DNA from: Runella sp. MFBS21 | GTDB lineage: Bacteria; Bacteroidota; Bacteroidia; Cytophagales; Spirosomataceae | DNA length: 64,000 bases | Direction of reading: 5' to 3' | NCBI RefSeq assembly: GCF_029433105.1 | Contig: NZ_JARNTW010000001.1 | Location: 992,001-1,056,000, forward strand | Part shown: positions 1-8,187 of the stretch, in pieces | Position numbering within the stretch: the first letter of the stretch is position 1 | Layout of the letters: each line of letters opens with the position of its first letter | Position numbers and translations under genes: made by a program | Notes under the pieces: model-generated | The model's database searches: none | The model's input: only the letters and a program-made list of their open reading frames with translations | Told to the model about the DNA's origin: nothing

Positions 1-1223
1 TTGATTTTGTGAGTAACCTTGTACTGAAAATCCCAATAATTGGGGCGAATTGGTAAATCGATAGCCTTAAATAAAAACTGCAAATACGAACGTCTCACCG
101 AAGCTAAAAAAGTGGTTTTAGGCGAAAGCGGCCCCTCAAACGTTCCCGCTACTTCTGTAGAACTTACCCGTATATTGCCTTGAACTCGTTCGGGGTTTCC
201 TTCGCGTTGGCGAAATTGGAGCACCGAAGACAAGGCATTGTCATAACGCGCATTGAAACTACTCGAACTCAGCGTAGCATCTTCAATAAAAGATACGTTG
301 AGAATACCCGTAGGCCCGCCCGAGCTTCCTTGTGTAGCAAAGTGATTGATAACGGGAATTTCGATGCCGTCGAGGTAAAAGACGTTTTCGTTTGGCCCGC
401 CTCCTCTGATGATGAGATCATTGCGAAAACCTCCCACTGAGCCAGCCGTACCGCCTACTCCTGGCAGTACTTGAATCACCCGCGAAATATCAAAGTTACC
501 CCCTGGATTATTTTTGATTTCTTCGGTAGTAAGTTTCTGAATGGAGTTGGGCGTTTCGACTGAAGCCACTGAGATAGAGCGGTTAAATACCACCTTGGCT
601 TCTTCCAGCTGTAAAGCTTCCTCTTCCAGCTCAAAATTGATTTGTTGGGCATTGCCTGAGGTAAGTACCACATTAAACTTACTAGCCGCTTTATAGCCTA
701 CGAAACTAGCTTTTAGGTTGTAGCTTCCCACAGGGAGTGTAAGCTTAAATTTACCATCTGTATCTGTAGTGGTACCTAAGGTTGTATTTTCGGCTTGTAC
801 GGTTACACCCACTAGGGCTTCTTGGGTGCGTTTGTCTTTCACAATGCCCAAAATGGTACCATTGTTTTGGGACCAAGCTGTTTGCAAAAAAAATGTAAAG
901 AAAATCACTACGCTACCTAGCAAACCCCGCGAAGTGGATAGTGCTGTTGGTGTGTTTTGATGCTTATATAAATACTGCATAACCTTTTGAATTGTGTAAA
1001 GTTGACTATGTTTGTATGCTGGAATAGGGATAGAAAAGTGAGAGATAATACGCTGGATGAAAAGAGCTTGCCTTATTATATCAAAACCTAGGTCTCTGCT
1101 CAAATGAGCCTGGGGGTGAATCATCTCTATCGGTACGCAAAAGTCGCTGACGAGTATATCAATGATTTGGGTTCGGATAGATTTCAGACGGGCTATATTA
1201 TCTAATGTCAAGAATGGGTTCAT
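1..1223 (-). CDS. TonB-dependent receptor, N-terminal part, with acyl-carrier-like N-terminal extension (partial)
   Basis: The frame is open from an ATG at 1223 to the left edge, so the C-terminal beta-barrel lies outside the window. From a second in-frame ATG at 980 the product has a long signal peptide (hydrophobic run ending QTAWSQ), a CarboxypepD_reg-like beta-sandwich (GTILGIVKDKRTQEAL, then TDTDGKFKLTLPVGSYNL) and a TonB plug (IQKLTTEEI, DISRVIQVLPGV, DLIIRGGGPNENVFYLDG). Such receptors import bulky ligands across the outer membrane with TonB energy. The 81 codons between 1223 and 980 have no stop and read like an acyl carrier protein fold (HLSRDLGFD, then a long helix) in which the phosphopantetheine serine is Ile. 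An N-terminal folded domain before a signal peptide is hard to reconcile with export, so translation from 980 is the likelier start for the receptor. The receptor assignment is firm; the extension is discussed as a finding. Confidence 0.88.
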   Translation of the reverse strand, partial: MNPFLTLDNIARLKSIRTQIIDILVSDFCVPIEMIHPQAHLSRDLGFDIIRQALFIQRIISHFSIPIPAYKHSQLYTIQKVMQYLYKHQNTPTALSTSRGLLGSVVIFFTFFLQTAWSQNNGTILGIVKDKRTQEALVGVTVQAENTTLGTTTDTDGKFKLTLPVGSYNLKASFVGYKAASKFNVVLTSGNAQQINFELEEEALQLEEAKVVFNRSISVASVETPNSIQKLTTEEIKNNPGGNFDISRVIQVLPGVGGTAGSVGGFRNDLIIRGGGPNENVFYLDGIEIPVINHFATQGSSGGPTGILNVSFIEDATLSSSSFNARYDNALSSVLQFRQREGNPERVQGNIRVSSTEVAGTFEGPLSPKTTFLASVRRSYLQFLFKAIDLPIRPNYWDFQYKVTHKI

Positions 1224-1324
1224 GGCTGTTATCGGGTGGAGGTTTCTTTGAACATTATTCTTTTTTCTTTGTTTAAAGTATAGAATACAGTACAATAACA
1301 TACAATCTCAGAAATTGTTTGTAC

Positions 1325-1360
1325 GAAAACATAATATTTTCTAAATTTTAGAATGTTTTC
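1325..1360. promoter_or_regulatory. Palindromic operator-like site before the MarR gene
   Basis: A perfect 7-1-7 palindrome, TTCTAAATTTTAGAA (1339-1353), lies 16-30 bases before the marR-like start codon. It sits inside an outer inverted pair GAAAAC (1325-1330) / GTTTTC (1355-1360). Position and symmetry fit an autoregulatory site for the dimeric regulator encoded just downstream, which could also affect the divergent receptor gene. This is inference from sequence only. Confidence 0.5.
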
Positions 1361-1369
1361 ATATAATAT

Positions 1370-2005
1370 ATGAATTATGACCTTTTGCAACAATTGATAG
1401 TCCACTTGGCTGCTTATGAGGCACAGCGCCCTCCTAATCACCGAAACGACATGGAAAGTTTTGTGGCTTTCCTAAATCAGCAGGTATTCAGTAAGTCAAC
1501 GGCTGAGGCAGTACAGTTTGAAAATGGAGAAACCGTAGAGGCGCTATTGTCTCAGTTAATAGCGTTTTTGTATCGTTATGCAAAAGGATACATTAAAAAA
1601 GCCTTGGATCAAACCAATCTGATTACAGTGGATGATTTTGGCTATTTAGCGGGCATTTGGCAGCGTGGTGGCTGTACTAAAACCGAAATCATTGAAATGA
1701 ATATCCATGAAAAAACCACAGGTATGGAAGTAATCAAGAGATTGCTTAATCACGAGCTCATTGAGCAGATTGATGACACTCACGACCGCCGCAGTAAGCG
1801 GTTGCTTATTACAGACAAAGGAAGAGGAGTATTGTTTGGGACTTTTGGCGAGATGCGAAAGGCGAGTTTGATTATTGCAGGCAATCTAAATGAGGTCGAG
1901 AAGCTACAATTGTTGTATTTGCTTCAAAAATTACATCATTTTCACAAACCTCTTTTTTTGAACGATAAAGACAAGGGGCTTGACGAATTGTTGGGAAAAG
2001 GGTAA
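1370..2005 (+). CDS. MarR-family winged-helix transcriptional regulator
   Basis: A 211-residue protein. The core from about residue 60 to 180 has the MarR layout: dimerisation helix (LLSQLIAFLYRYAKGYIKKA), helix-turn-helix around residues 85-130 (TKTEIIEMN, then TTGMEVIKRLLNHELI), and the charged wing at about 135-151 (DDTHDRRSKRLLITDKG). MarR proteins bind palindromic operators as dimers and often release DNA on binding small phenolic or lipophilic ligands. It is transcribed divergently from the TonB-dependent receptor, so that receptor is the obvious candidate target. It is longer at the N-terminus than usual MarR proteins (about 140-150 residues), with about 55 extra helical residues. The ligand cannot be deduced. 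Confidence 0.85.
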   Translation: MNYDLLQQLIVHLAAYEAQRPPNHRNDMESFVAFLNQQVFSKSTAEAVQFENGETVEALLSQLIAFLYRYAKGYIKKALDQTNLITVDDFGYLAGIWQRGGCTKTEIIEMNIHEKTTGMEVIKRLLNHELIEQIDDTHDRRSKRLLITDKGRGVLFGTFGEMRKASLIIAGNLNEVEKLQLLYLLQKLHHFHKPLFLNDKDKGLDELLGKG

Positions 2006-2007
2006 AA

Positions 2008-2042
2008 TTTAAAAGGCTAGGACAGAATCCTAGCCTTTTAAA
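2008..2042. terminator. Bidirectional terminator between marR-like gene and membrane protein gene
   Basis: A perfect 14-bp inverted repeat (TTTAAAAGGCTAGG and its complement) with a 7-base loop starts just after the stop codon of the MarR gene and before the convergent membrane protein gene. The A-rich and T-rich flanks would give a U-tract in either direction. Confidence 0.85.
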
Positions 2043-2063
2043 TATAAACTGTAAATTCTTAAA

Positions 2064-2513
2064 TTATAGATATTTTTCGCGGACTTGAAATAAAATCCAG
2101 CCTCCGATTACAAAAGTTAAAATTAGACTAAAAATCCCCCCAGAGAAACTACCAAAAATACTTACTACTCCATTGATAAGCGAAAGGAGAAAAACATAAT
2201 AAAGGTAATCCCAGCCTTTTTTCTGTCGCTTCATAAGCGGCGATATAGCCATCGCTTCCAAGGCAACCATCGCGGCCAAAAACAACATTGATATCCAGTA
2301 AATCCCCATCCCACCGTAGGCCGCTGCGCCAATAGCGGATACTCCTACGCCTAGGCCAAAGGCCGCTAGTAGGCCTAGGCCACCAAATACTACTCCTATG
2401 ATACAGAGATAGGGGGAAATTTTGACTAGAATTTCCTTAATGTTGTCAGGGAAAGCGGGAAATTTGGCAAAAATGTCTGAGATTTCTTTTTCTAAAGGGA
2501 GGAGTTGTGCCAT
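2064..2513 (-). CDS. Small integral membrane protein of unknown function
   Basis: 149 residues. After a short amphipathic N-terminus (residues 1-30, possible cytosolic helix) there are four hydrophobic segments, roughly at residues 33-58, 65-92, 103-122 and 124-142. The first is very rich in Gly and Ala (GVVFGGLGLLAAFGLGVGVS). A basic loop (MKRQKKGWDY) separates the second and third. I do not recognise the family. It is a stand-alone gene between two terminators, upstream of none of its neighbours in an operon sense. Its codon usage resembles the surrounding genes and there is no sign of transfer. Confidence 0.7.
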   Translation of the reverse strand: MAQLLPLEKEISDIFAKFPAFPDNIKEILVKISPYLCIIGVVFGGLGLLAAFGLGVGVSAIGAAAYGGMGIYWISMLFLAAMVALEAMAISPLMKRQKKGWDYLYYVFLLSLINGVVSIFGSFSGGIFSLILTFVIGGWILFQVREKYL

Positions 2514-2544
2514 TGTGTTGAGTGATAAGGTTTAGTAATAAAAA

Positions 2545-2570
2545 AGGTTCGGTAAAACTTTACCGAACCT
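2545..2570 (-). terminator. Rho-independent terminator of the symporter gene
   Basis: AGGTTCGGTAAA and its exact complement TTTACCGAACCT, separated by two bases, form a strong hairpin about 40 bases after the stop of the leftward symporter gene. It is followed on the minus strand by a run of five T. The other flank also has a T-run, so it may work in both directions. Confidence 0.8.
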
Positions 2571-2610
2571 AAACTTTTTTTATCAAACAAAAAAGCTTTT
2601 AAGTTAATTT

Positions 2611-4002
2611 TTAAGGAGTTACTACTTGATCAGAAGCGTGCATCTTTTCGTCGTCGAGCTCGCCTTCCCACCGTCCAATCACCGCAGTAGCTAGGCAGTT
2701 GCCGATTACATTTACCGAGGTACGGGCCATGTCCATCAATTCGTCGATGCCCATAATAAGTAATACCGGCCACTCGGGCAATCCGAAGTTGGCCACCGCA
2801 CCTAAAAGAATCACGAGCGTGGCACGTGGAATACCCGCTACGCCTTTGCTGGTGAGCATTAGCAACAATACCATGGTAATTTGCTGGCCTATCGGAAACT
2901 CCGTACCCGATGCTTGAGCTACGAAAATCGTCGCCAAGGCCAAATAAAGCGTGGAGCCGTCGAGGTTGAAACTATACCCTGTAGGCATTACAAAAGATAC
3001 AATTTGACGAGGTACGCCAAATTTTTCCATTTGTTCCATAGCTTTGGGCAATGCCGACTCCGAACTGGTAGTGGCAAATGCAATAGAAACAGGTTCGGAA
3101 ATTTGCTTGGCAAATTTGAAAACAGGAATACGTGCAACAAGGGCTACTGGAGTGAGCACTAACAATAAAAATGCTAACAGTGCGCAGTATAAAGTGGCTA
3201 GGAGCATCGCTAGATTTTTGAGAACATCAATACCCATATGCCCTACAGTCTCGGCAATAGCGGCACCTACCCCAATAGGGGCAAAAAGCATCACGATTTT
3301 TGTAAATTTAAACATTACTTCGGCCAATAGTTCCACTCCATGTACCATTTTGGTCTTCTTGGCGGCTGGTAGCAATGCCAAACTTACCCCAAAGATGATG
3401 CTGAATACCACAATTTGTAATACCTGACCTTCATAGATAGATTTGGCAATGTTTTCAGGAAAAGCATGCAAAATAATATCTTGCCAATTTTGTTGGTGAA
3501 CTTTAGGTAACTCATCATGAAAATCTTTAGGAGGAGCGATGCCAGCACCTGGCTGGAACCAATTGGCAAAAAACAATCCTATAAAAAGGGCAATCGTGGT
3601 AACTACCTCAAAATAAAGCAGTGATTTCCAACCCATGCGCCCCACTTGCTTCAAATCAGAGTGCCCTGCAATCCCTGCTACTAATGTCGCAAAAAGCAAA
3701 GGCGCAATGATAGTTTTAATCATTTGCAAGAAAATCTTCCGTAAAAACTTGAGGTTTTGGGCTAGCTCAGGAAAATCGTAGCCAATTTCGGTACCTACTA
3801 GCATCGCTACTAAGATAGAAGTAGTAAGATTTTGCTTGATAAAAGCGTGAATGACTAATCCTGTTAATGCCAGCCAACGAAGGGTAATAAGAATACTATC
3901 ACTAAAGTGTATGATTTCATACTTATCAAGCACTGTAGCAAGCGCTGCCAATGTAACCAGTACCCAGTTGACGATAAAAAGACGATGTTTGAGGTTGTTC
4001 AT
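2611..4002 (-). CDS. Dicarboxylate/amino acid:cation symporter (DAACS family)
   Basis: 463 residues, close to the length of GltP/GltT/DctA proteins. These inner membrane elevator transporters take up glutamate, aspartate or C4-dicarboxylates with H+ or Na+. The family signatures are present: MIKTIIAPLLFATLVAGIAG near residues 94-113, the serine-rich re-entrant loop TTSSESALPKAMEQM at 311-325, and the substrate/Na+ motif PTGYSFNLDGS at 340-350. Seven to eight hydrophobic segments are visible. It is a single-gene unit with its own terminator. Whether it carries glutamate or C4-dicarboxylates cannot be decided from sequence alone. Confidence 0.93.
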   Translation of the reverse strand: MNNLKHRLFIVNWVLVTLAALATVLDKYEIIHFSDSILITLRWLALTGLVIHAFIKQNLTTSILVAMLVGTEIGYDFPELAQNLKFLRKIFLQMIKTIIAPLLFATLVAGIAGHSDLKQVGRMGWKSLLYFEVVTTIALFIGLFFANWFQPGAGIAPPKDFHDELPKVHQQNWQDIILHAFPENIAKSIYEGQVLQIVVFSIIFGVSLALLPAAKKTKMVHGVELLAEVMFKFTKIVMLFAPIGVGAAIAETVGHMGIDVLKNLAMLLATLYCALLAFLLLVLTPVALVARIPVFKFAKQISEPVSIAFATTSSESALPKAMEQMEKFGVPRQIVSFVMPTGYSFNLDGSTLYLALATIFVAQASGTEFPIGQQITMVLLLMLTSKGVAGIPRATLVILLGAVANFGLPEWPVLLIMGIDELMDMARTSVNVIGNCLATAVIGRWEGELDDEKMHASDQVVTP

Positions 4003-4235
4003 AAAAAGTCAGTTGTGAAGAAATTAAGGTCAGGTTGAGAGAATCTAATTATTAAAGGGGCTCTTCTCATCTTATTTCTTGAATAATTTGGTATTTGAGA
4101 AGGAATGATTAAGATAAATTCGGGTTTAGAAATGGAAAAATTTGATTTTGCCACAAATTAGAAAAAAAACAAAGATAAGAGAAGTATAGCCTAAAAAAGT
4201 AGAAGGCTAGGAGGTCAGGCAGCTTAGCAAAGCAA

Positions 4236-4263
4236 AGAGGCTGTCTCAACAGAGACAGCCTCT
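4236..4263 (-). terminator. Rho-independent terminator of dxs
   Basis: A 12-bp inverted repeat (AGAGGCTGTCTC and complement) with loop AACA lies 33 bases beyond the dxs stop codon. The 290-base gap between this gene and the symporter gene otherwise shows only A+T-rich sequence, presumably holding the symporter promoter. Confidence 0.75.
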
Positions 4264-4295
4264 CAATACAATATTTATTTCAATAGTGTAGGCCT

Positions 4296-6227
4296 TCAAA
4301 TTGTTACTGCTATAGCGGTCATTTCGCGAGCTGTTCTGGCAATACCTTCAGGATCAAAACCACATTCGCGATGAAGCTCAAGTTGCTCTCCGTGCTCCAC
4401 TACTCGATCAGGAATGCCTAGGCGTTTGAGTTTGGCATGATAACCATGGTCAGCCATAAACTCTAGTACGGCACTTCCCATACCTCCTTGTAAGCATCCA
4501 TCTTCGACGGTGATCACTTTATCGAATTTAGTAAACACCTCATGCAAGAGGGTTTCGTCAAGTGGTTTGACAAATCTTAAATCATAATGAGCCGCTTGAA
4601 TACCTTCTAGTTCTAGCATTTTACAGCTTTCGACGGCATAATTGCCAATGTGACCAATGGTTAAAATCGCAATATCTTCGCCATCTCTTACTTTGCGACC
4701 TTTTCCGATTTCTATTTTTTCAAAAGGAGTACGCCATTGTGACATTACGCCTTCTCCTCTTGGATAGCGTATCGTAAAAGCTTTTTTCTGATTTTGTACC
4801 TCGTCAAGTTGTGCAGTATACATCAAATTGCGCAGCTCTTGCTCATTCATGGGAGAAGCTACTACCATGTTGGGGATACAGCGCATGTAAGCGATGTCGT
4901 AAGCACCGTGGTGAGTAGGACCGTCTGCACCCGCAAATCCAGCTCTATCTAAACAAAAAATAACTGGCAACTCCTGAATACAAGCATCGTGAATGACTTG
5001 GTCATAAGCGCGCTGCATAAAAGTGCTGTATATATTACAATACACCACTGAGCCTTGCGTAGCCATCCCTGCTGAGAAAGTTACTGCATGCTGCTCAGCG
5101 ATGCCCACGTCAAAGGCCCGATGTGGCATGGCTTTCATCATGATATTGAGTGAAGAGCCAGAAGGCATTGCTGGGGTTACACCTACTATTTTTTGATTTT
5201 GTTGGGCAAGCTCAACCAAGGTATTTCCAAACACATCTTGATATTTGGGTGGTTGAGGTTTATCAGGAATTTTTTTGAAAATTTCACCTGTTATCTTATC
5301 AAATTTTCCTGGTGAATGCCATTTAGTTTGGTCTTTTTCGGCAGGCCCAAATCCTTTTCCTTTCACTGTTACACAGTGAAGAAGTTTGGGGCCAGGGATA
5401 TTTTTTAGATCGTTGAGCACATGTACAAGATGATCTACATCATGCCCATCAATGGGTCCAAAATAACGCAGATTAAGGGATTCAAAAAGGTTGCTTTGGC
5501 GCAAGAGTGTTGCTTTTAGGCCATCTTCTACTCTGGATACAATCTCACGGGCATTTTTGCCAAATTGGCTCATCTTACCAAGCAAGTTCCAGACTTCGTC
5601 TTTGACGCGGTTGTAGGTATGAGAAGTCGTAATATCCGTAAGATACTCTTTGAGGGCCCCCACGTTGGGGTCTATACTCATGCAATTATCATTGAGAATG
5701 ATAAGCAAATTGGAGTTTTTGAGTGACCCTGCATGATTCATTGCTTCAAAAGCCATGCCGCCTGTCATGGCGCCATCTCCAATTACTGCAATAGAATGTT
5801 GATGTTTTTTGCCCTCCAATTGAGCTCCTACCGCCATCCCAAGTGCTGCCGAAATGGAAGTAGAAGAATGCCCTACTCCAAAAGAATCATAATCACTTTC
5901 TTTTCTTTTAGGAAAACCCGAAATACCACCATATAGACGATTGGTATGAAAAACGTCTCTGCGCCCAGTAAGTATTTTGTGACCATAAGCTTGGTGTCCT
6001 ACATCCCATACGAGCTGGTCTTCGGGGGTATTGAAGACATAATGCAAGGCTACTGTCAGCTCGACTACGCCTAGACTAGAACCAAAATGGCCACCATAGA
6101 CCGACACCAAGTCAATAATATATTGGCGAAGCTCTTGAGAGACCTGTGGCAGTAACACTGAATCTAACTTTCGCAGGTCTTCAGGCGTACTGATTTGCGA
6201 TAGTAATTTACCGGGAGTGATGAGCAT
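4296..6227 (-). CDS. dxs: 1-deoxy-D-xylulose-5-phosphate synthase
   Basis: Condenses pyruvate and glyceraldehyde 3-phosphate to DXP, the first step of the MEP isoprenoid pathway, with TPP and Mg2+ in the cytoplasm. From the ATG at 6227 it is 643 residues, typical for DXS; a longer in-frame start at 6290 adds 21 non-homologous residues and is less likely. Seen: WDVGHQAYGHKI (residues 74-85), the TPP/Mg motif GDGAMTGG (150-157) with LNDN about 22 residues later, the transketolase pyrimidine domain (DVGIAEQHAVTFSAG), YSTFMQRAYDQVIHD, and a C-terminal transketolase domain. It is the last gene of a leftward run mutL - rhomboid - rhomboid - dxs, with a terminator after it. Confidence 0.97.
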   Translation of the reverse strand: MLITPGKLLSQISTPEDLRKLDSVLLPQVSQELRQYIIDLVSVYGGHFGSSLGVVELTVALHYVFNTPEDQLVWDVGHQAYGHKILTGRRDVFHTNRLYGGISGFPKRKESDYDSFGVGHSSTSISAALGMAVGAQLEGKKHQHSIAVIGDGAMTGGMAFEAMNHAGSLKNSNLLIILNDNCMSIDPNVGALKEYLTDITTSHTYNRVKDEVWNLLGKMSQFGKNAREIVSRVEDGLKATLLRQSNLFESLNLRYFGPIDGHDVDHLVHVLNDLKNIPGPKLLHCVTVKGKGFGPAEKDQTKWHSPGKFDKITGEIFKKIPDKPQPPKYQDVFGNTLVELAQQNQKIVGVTPAMPSGSSLNIMMKAMPHRAFDVGIAEQHAVTFSAGMATQGSVVYCNIYSTFMQRAYDQVIHDACIQELPVIFCLDRAGFAGADGPTHHGAYDIAYMRCIPNMVVASPMNEQELRNLMYTAQLDEVQNQKKAFTIRYPRGEGVMSQWRTPFEKIEIGKGRKVRDGEDIAILTIGHIGNYAVESCKMLELEGIQAAHYDLRFVKPLDETLLHEVFTKFDKVITVEDGCLQGGMGSAVLEFMADHGYHAKLKRLGIPDRVVEHGEQLELHRECGFDPEGIARTAREMTAIAVTI

Positions 6228-6340
6228 CTTTGAATGGCTTGAAACAAAACGTAGTACTATAACTAGCTTGCTAACAAAAGTGTTTGGCAAAAGTACAAAA
6301 AAAGACGCTCAGTCTACATACAATTTAAGATAGGCATAAA

Positions 6341-7258
6341 TTACTGTTGGCTGGCTTTGTATAATTTTTGTTTTTCTTCGCGCGTCAAGCTTTCATAGCC
6401 TGATTTCGAAATTTTATCTAAAATGGCATCAATTTCGTCTTGGTTAGGAATCACAATTGAGGCATTCTCGCTTGAAGTTGTAAATCGGCGATTAGAAGAT
6501 GTAGTGGTAGCGCGAGCGCGTTGAGGAACTTGCAAGTTAGCTTTACGACTAAAGATTTTTTGAAAAAAGTCCCCAACCGCATAAATAGGAGTACCCCAAT
6601 CCCAACCATTTTTGAGCGATTTTATAAATCCGAATCCCACTAGCGCGCCGGCTAAATGAGCTAAGTTACCTCCCGCATTGGGCCCTACAAGCTGCGCCAT
6701 AGAGATGATTATACACAACGCGGCGATATATTTTAGTCTAACGGCACCGATTAAAAATACAAAAAAAGTATGATCGGGCAGAAGAGTAGCTGCTCCTACA
6801 ATGATGGCAAAAACTGCCCCTGAGGCTCCTACGAGCGTGGTACTAGACAAAACGGGCTGAAAATAGGGCAGAGAATTGTACAACGCTAAAAAAAGCACAC
6901 CTCCGCCAAGACCTCCTAAAATAAACATACCCACCAAGCGACGGCTACCTAGATATTCTTCAATTATTTGCCCAAACCAATACAAGGAGAGCATATTGAA
7001 GAAAATATGAAAAGGTCCTTGATGTATAAAAAAATTGGTAAATAATGTCCAAGGCCGGTAAATAAAAGTGTTGAAATTGGCAGGCAGACTTAGCTGCTCC
7101 ATGATCAGTCCAAAATAGTATTGGTGCTGACTAAACATAAAAACCACGTAAAGTATCATCACCACTACAAACACAAGAACGTTGAGCAATATGAGCTTAA
7201 TGACCGCATTATTGGTCTTCGAAAACTCTCCTCTTACATCGTCAAAAATGCTACCCAT
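6341..7258 (-). CDS. Rhomboid-family intramembrane serine protease (second of pair)
   Basis: 305 residues. Rhomboids cleave transmembrane segments inside the membrane using a Ser-His dyad. Seen: an N-terminal hydrophobic helix (ILLNVLVFVVVMILYVVFMF), the loop PWTLFTNFFIHQGPFHIFFNML containing the conserved HxxxN, the nucleophile motif GASGA and the histidine in NLAHLAGALVGFG. A soluble tail of about 90 residues follows the membrane core and ends in the short helical motif EIDAILDKISKSGYESLTRE, commonly found at the end of Bacteroidota rhomboids. It lies about 110 bases after the other rhomboid gene. Substrates are unknown. Confidence 0.93.
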   Translation of the reverse strand: MGSIFDDVRGEFSKTNNAVIKLILLNVLVFVVVMILYVVFMFSQHQYYFGLIMEQLSLPANFNTFIYRPWTLFTNFFIHQGPFHIFFNMLSLYWFGQIIEEYLGSRRLVGMFILGGLGGGVLFLALYNSLPYFQPVLSSTTLVGASGAVFAIIVGAATLLPDHTFFVFLIGAVRLKYIAALCIIISMAQLVGPNAGGNLAHLAGALVGFGFIKSLKNGWDWGTPIYAVGDFFQKIFSRKANLQVPQRARATTTSSNRRFTTSSENASIVIPNQDEIDAILDKISKSGYESLTREEKQKLYKASQQ

Positions 7259-7364
7259 ACCTATTTTGCCGTTAGAGATTCTTAGTCAATATTTATTCAA
7301 ACAACACCTATCTTTATCGAAAATTCTTGAACGAAAGTTAAAAAATAATCTATAAATCCACAAA

Positions 7365-8144
7365 TCAGTACATGCGTCGGACGTTCCACATTTTCAATAA
7401 AATATAAGCAAAAATCATGCCTCCAAGGTGTGCAAAATGCGCTACTCCCGAATCTCTGATGTGTACGCCTGCATATAGCTCATACAATGCATAAACTGAA
7501 ACAAAATATTTGGCTTTGATAGGAACAGGAAAAAAAAGCAACATCATTTCCATATTGGGGAAAATTAACCCAAAAGCCGCAATAATGCCAAACACTGCCC
7601 CCGATGCACCAAGCATTGGTACACTGAGGCGTTGGGTATACATCTGTTTTACGAAAGCCAAGCTTTCATTGATATACGCTATATTTTGAGGTTTATCTTC
7701 AAAGTCATTCAAAAAATTATAGGCATTCCTTTTAAACTCTGGTGCAAAGCGGGTTACAAAGTCCAAAAAAGCTTCGGGCGAAGGATATTGGGTATAGAGA
7801 TCTACCGCATGCCTAAGTTGAATGAGCTCATAGTAGTTGATACCTGCGTACAACAAACCAGCACCAATACCTGTCACAAAATAAAAAGTTACGAATCGTC
7901 TAGTGCCTAAAACATGTTGTTCGAGCAAAGGAGCAAAAAAAATCAACCCAAGCATGTTGCTAAACAAGTGCCCAAATCCCCCGTGCAAAAACATGTATGT
8001 CACAAATTGGTAGGGTTGAAAGTCCGGGCCTGTTATAGGGTATAAAGCAAACCAGTTGATTATTTGAGGGCTTAAGCTTTGTAGGATAAATATGACAACG
8101 TTCAGAATTAATAAATTTCTTACGACGGGGGTGATGTTTAACAT
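7365..8144 (-). CDS. Rhomboid-family intramembrane serine protease (first of pair)
   Basis: 259 residues. Seen: membrane entry helix at the N-terminus, YQFVTYMFLHGGFGHLFSNM (the conserved HGxxHLxxN-type loop), nucleophile motif MLGASGAVFG, and a catalytic histidine in VAHFAHLGGMIFAYIL. A soluble loop of about 75 residues (residues 85-160, charged, with DFVTRFAPEFKRN) is inserted between early helices and the GASGA helix; this is longer than in minimal bacterial rhomboids. It follows mutL by about 43 bases and is probably cotranscribed with it and the next rhomboid, an arrangement common in Bacteroidota. Confidence 0.93.
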   Translation of the reverse strand: MLNITPVVRNLLILNVVIFILQSLSPQIINWFALYPITGPDFQPYQFVTYMFLHGGFGHLFSNMLGLIFFAPLLEQHVLGTRRFVTFYFVTGIGAGLLYAGINYYELIQLRHAVDLYTQYPSPEAFLDFVTRFAPEFKRNAYNFLNDFEDKPQNIAYINESLAFVKQMYTQRLSVPMLGASGAVFGIIAAFGLIFPNMEMMLLFFPVPIKAKYFVSVYALYELYAGVHIRDSGVAHFAHLGGMIFAYILLKMWNVRRMY

Positions 8145-8187
8145 GCTAAAGTCAAGTTTGAGGTTGAGGTAGTGATTGAAACGATTA

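Noticed and set aside
1229-1441. 70-residue minus-strand ORF across the MarR start
   Set aside because: It overlaps the regulator gene and its operator, and has no recognisable features.
4003-4235. Possible small gene or RNA between dxs and the symporter gene
   Set aside because: Only a weak imperfect hairpin (TAGCCT/AGGCTA near 4187-4209) and A+T-rich sequence were seen; no coding frame.
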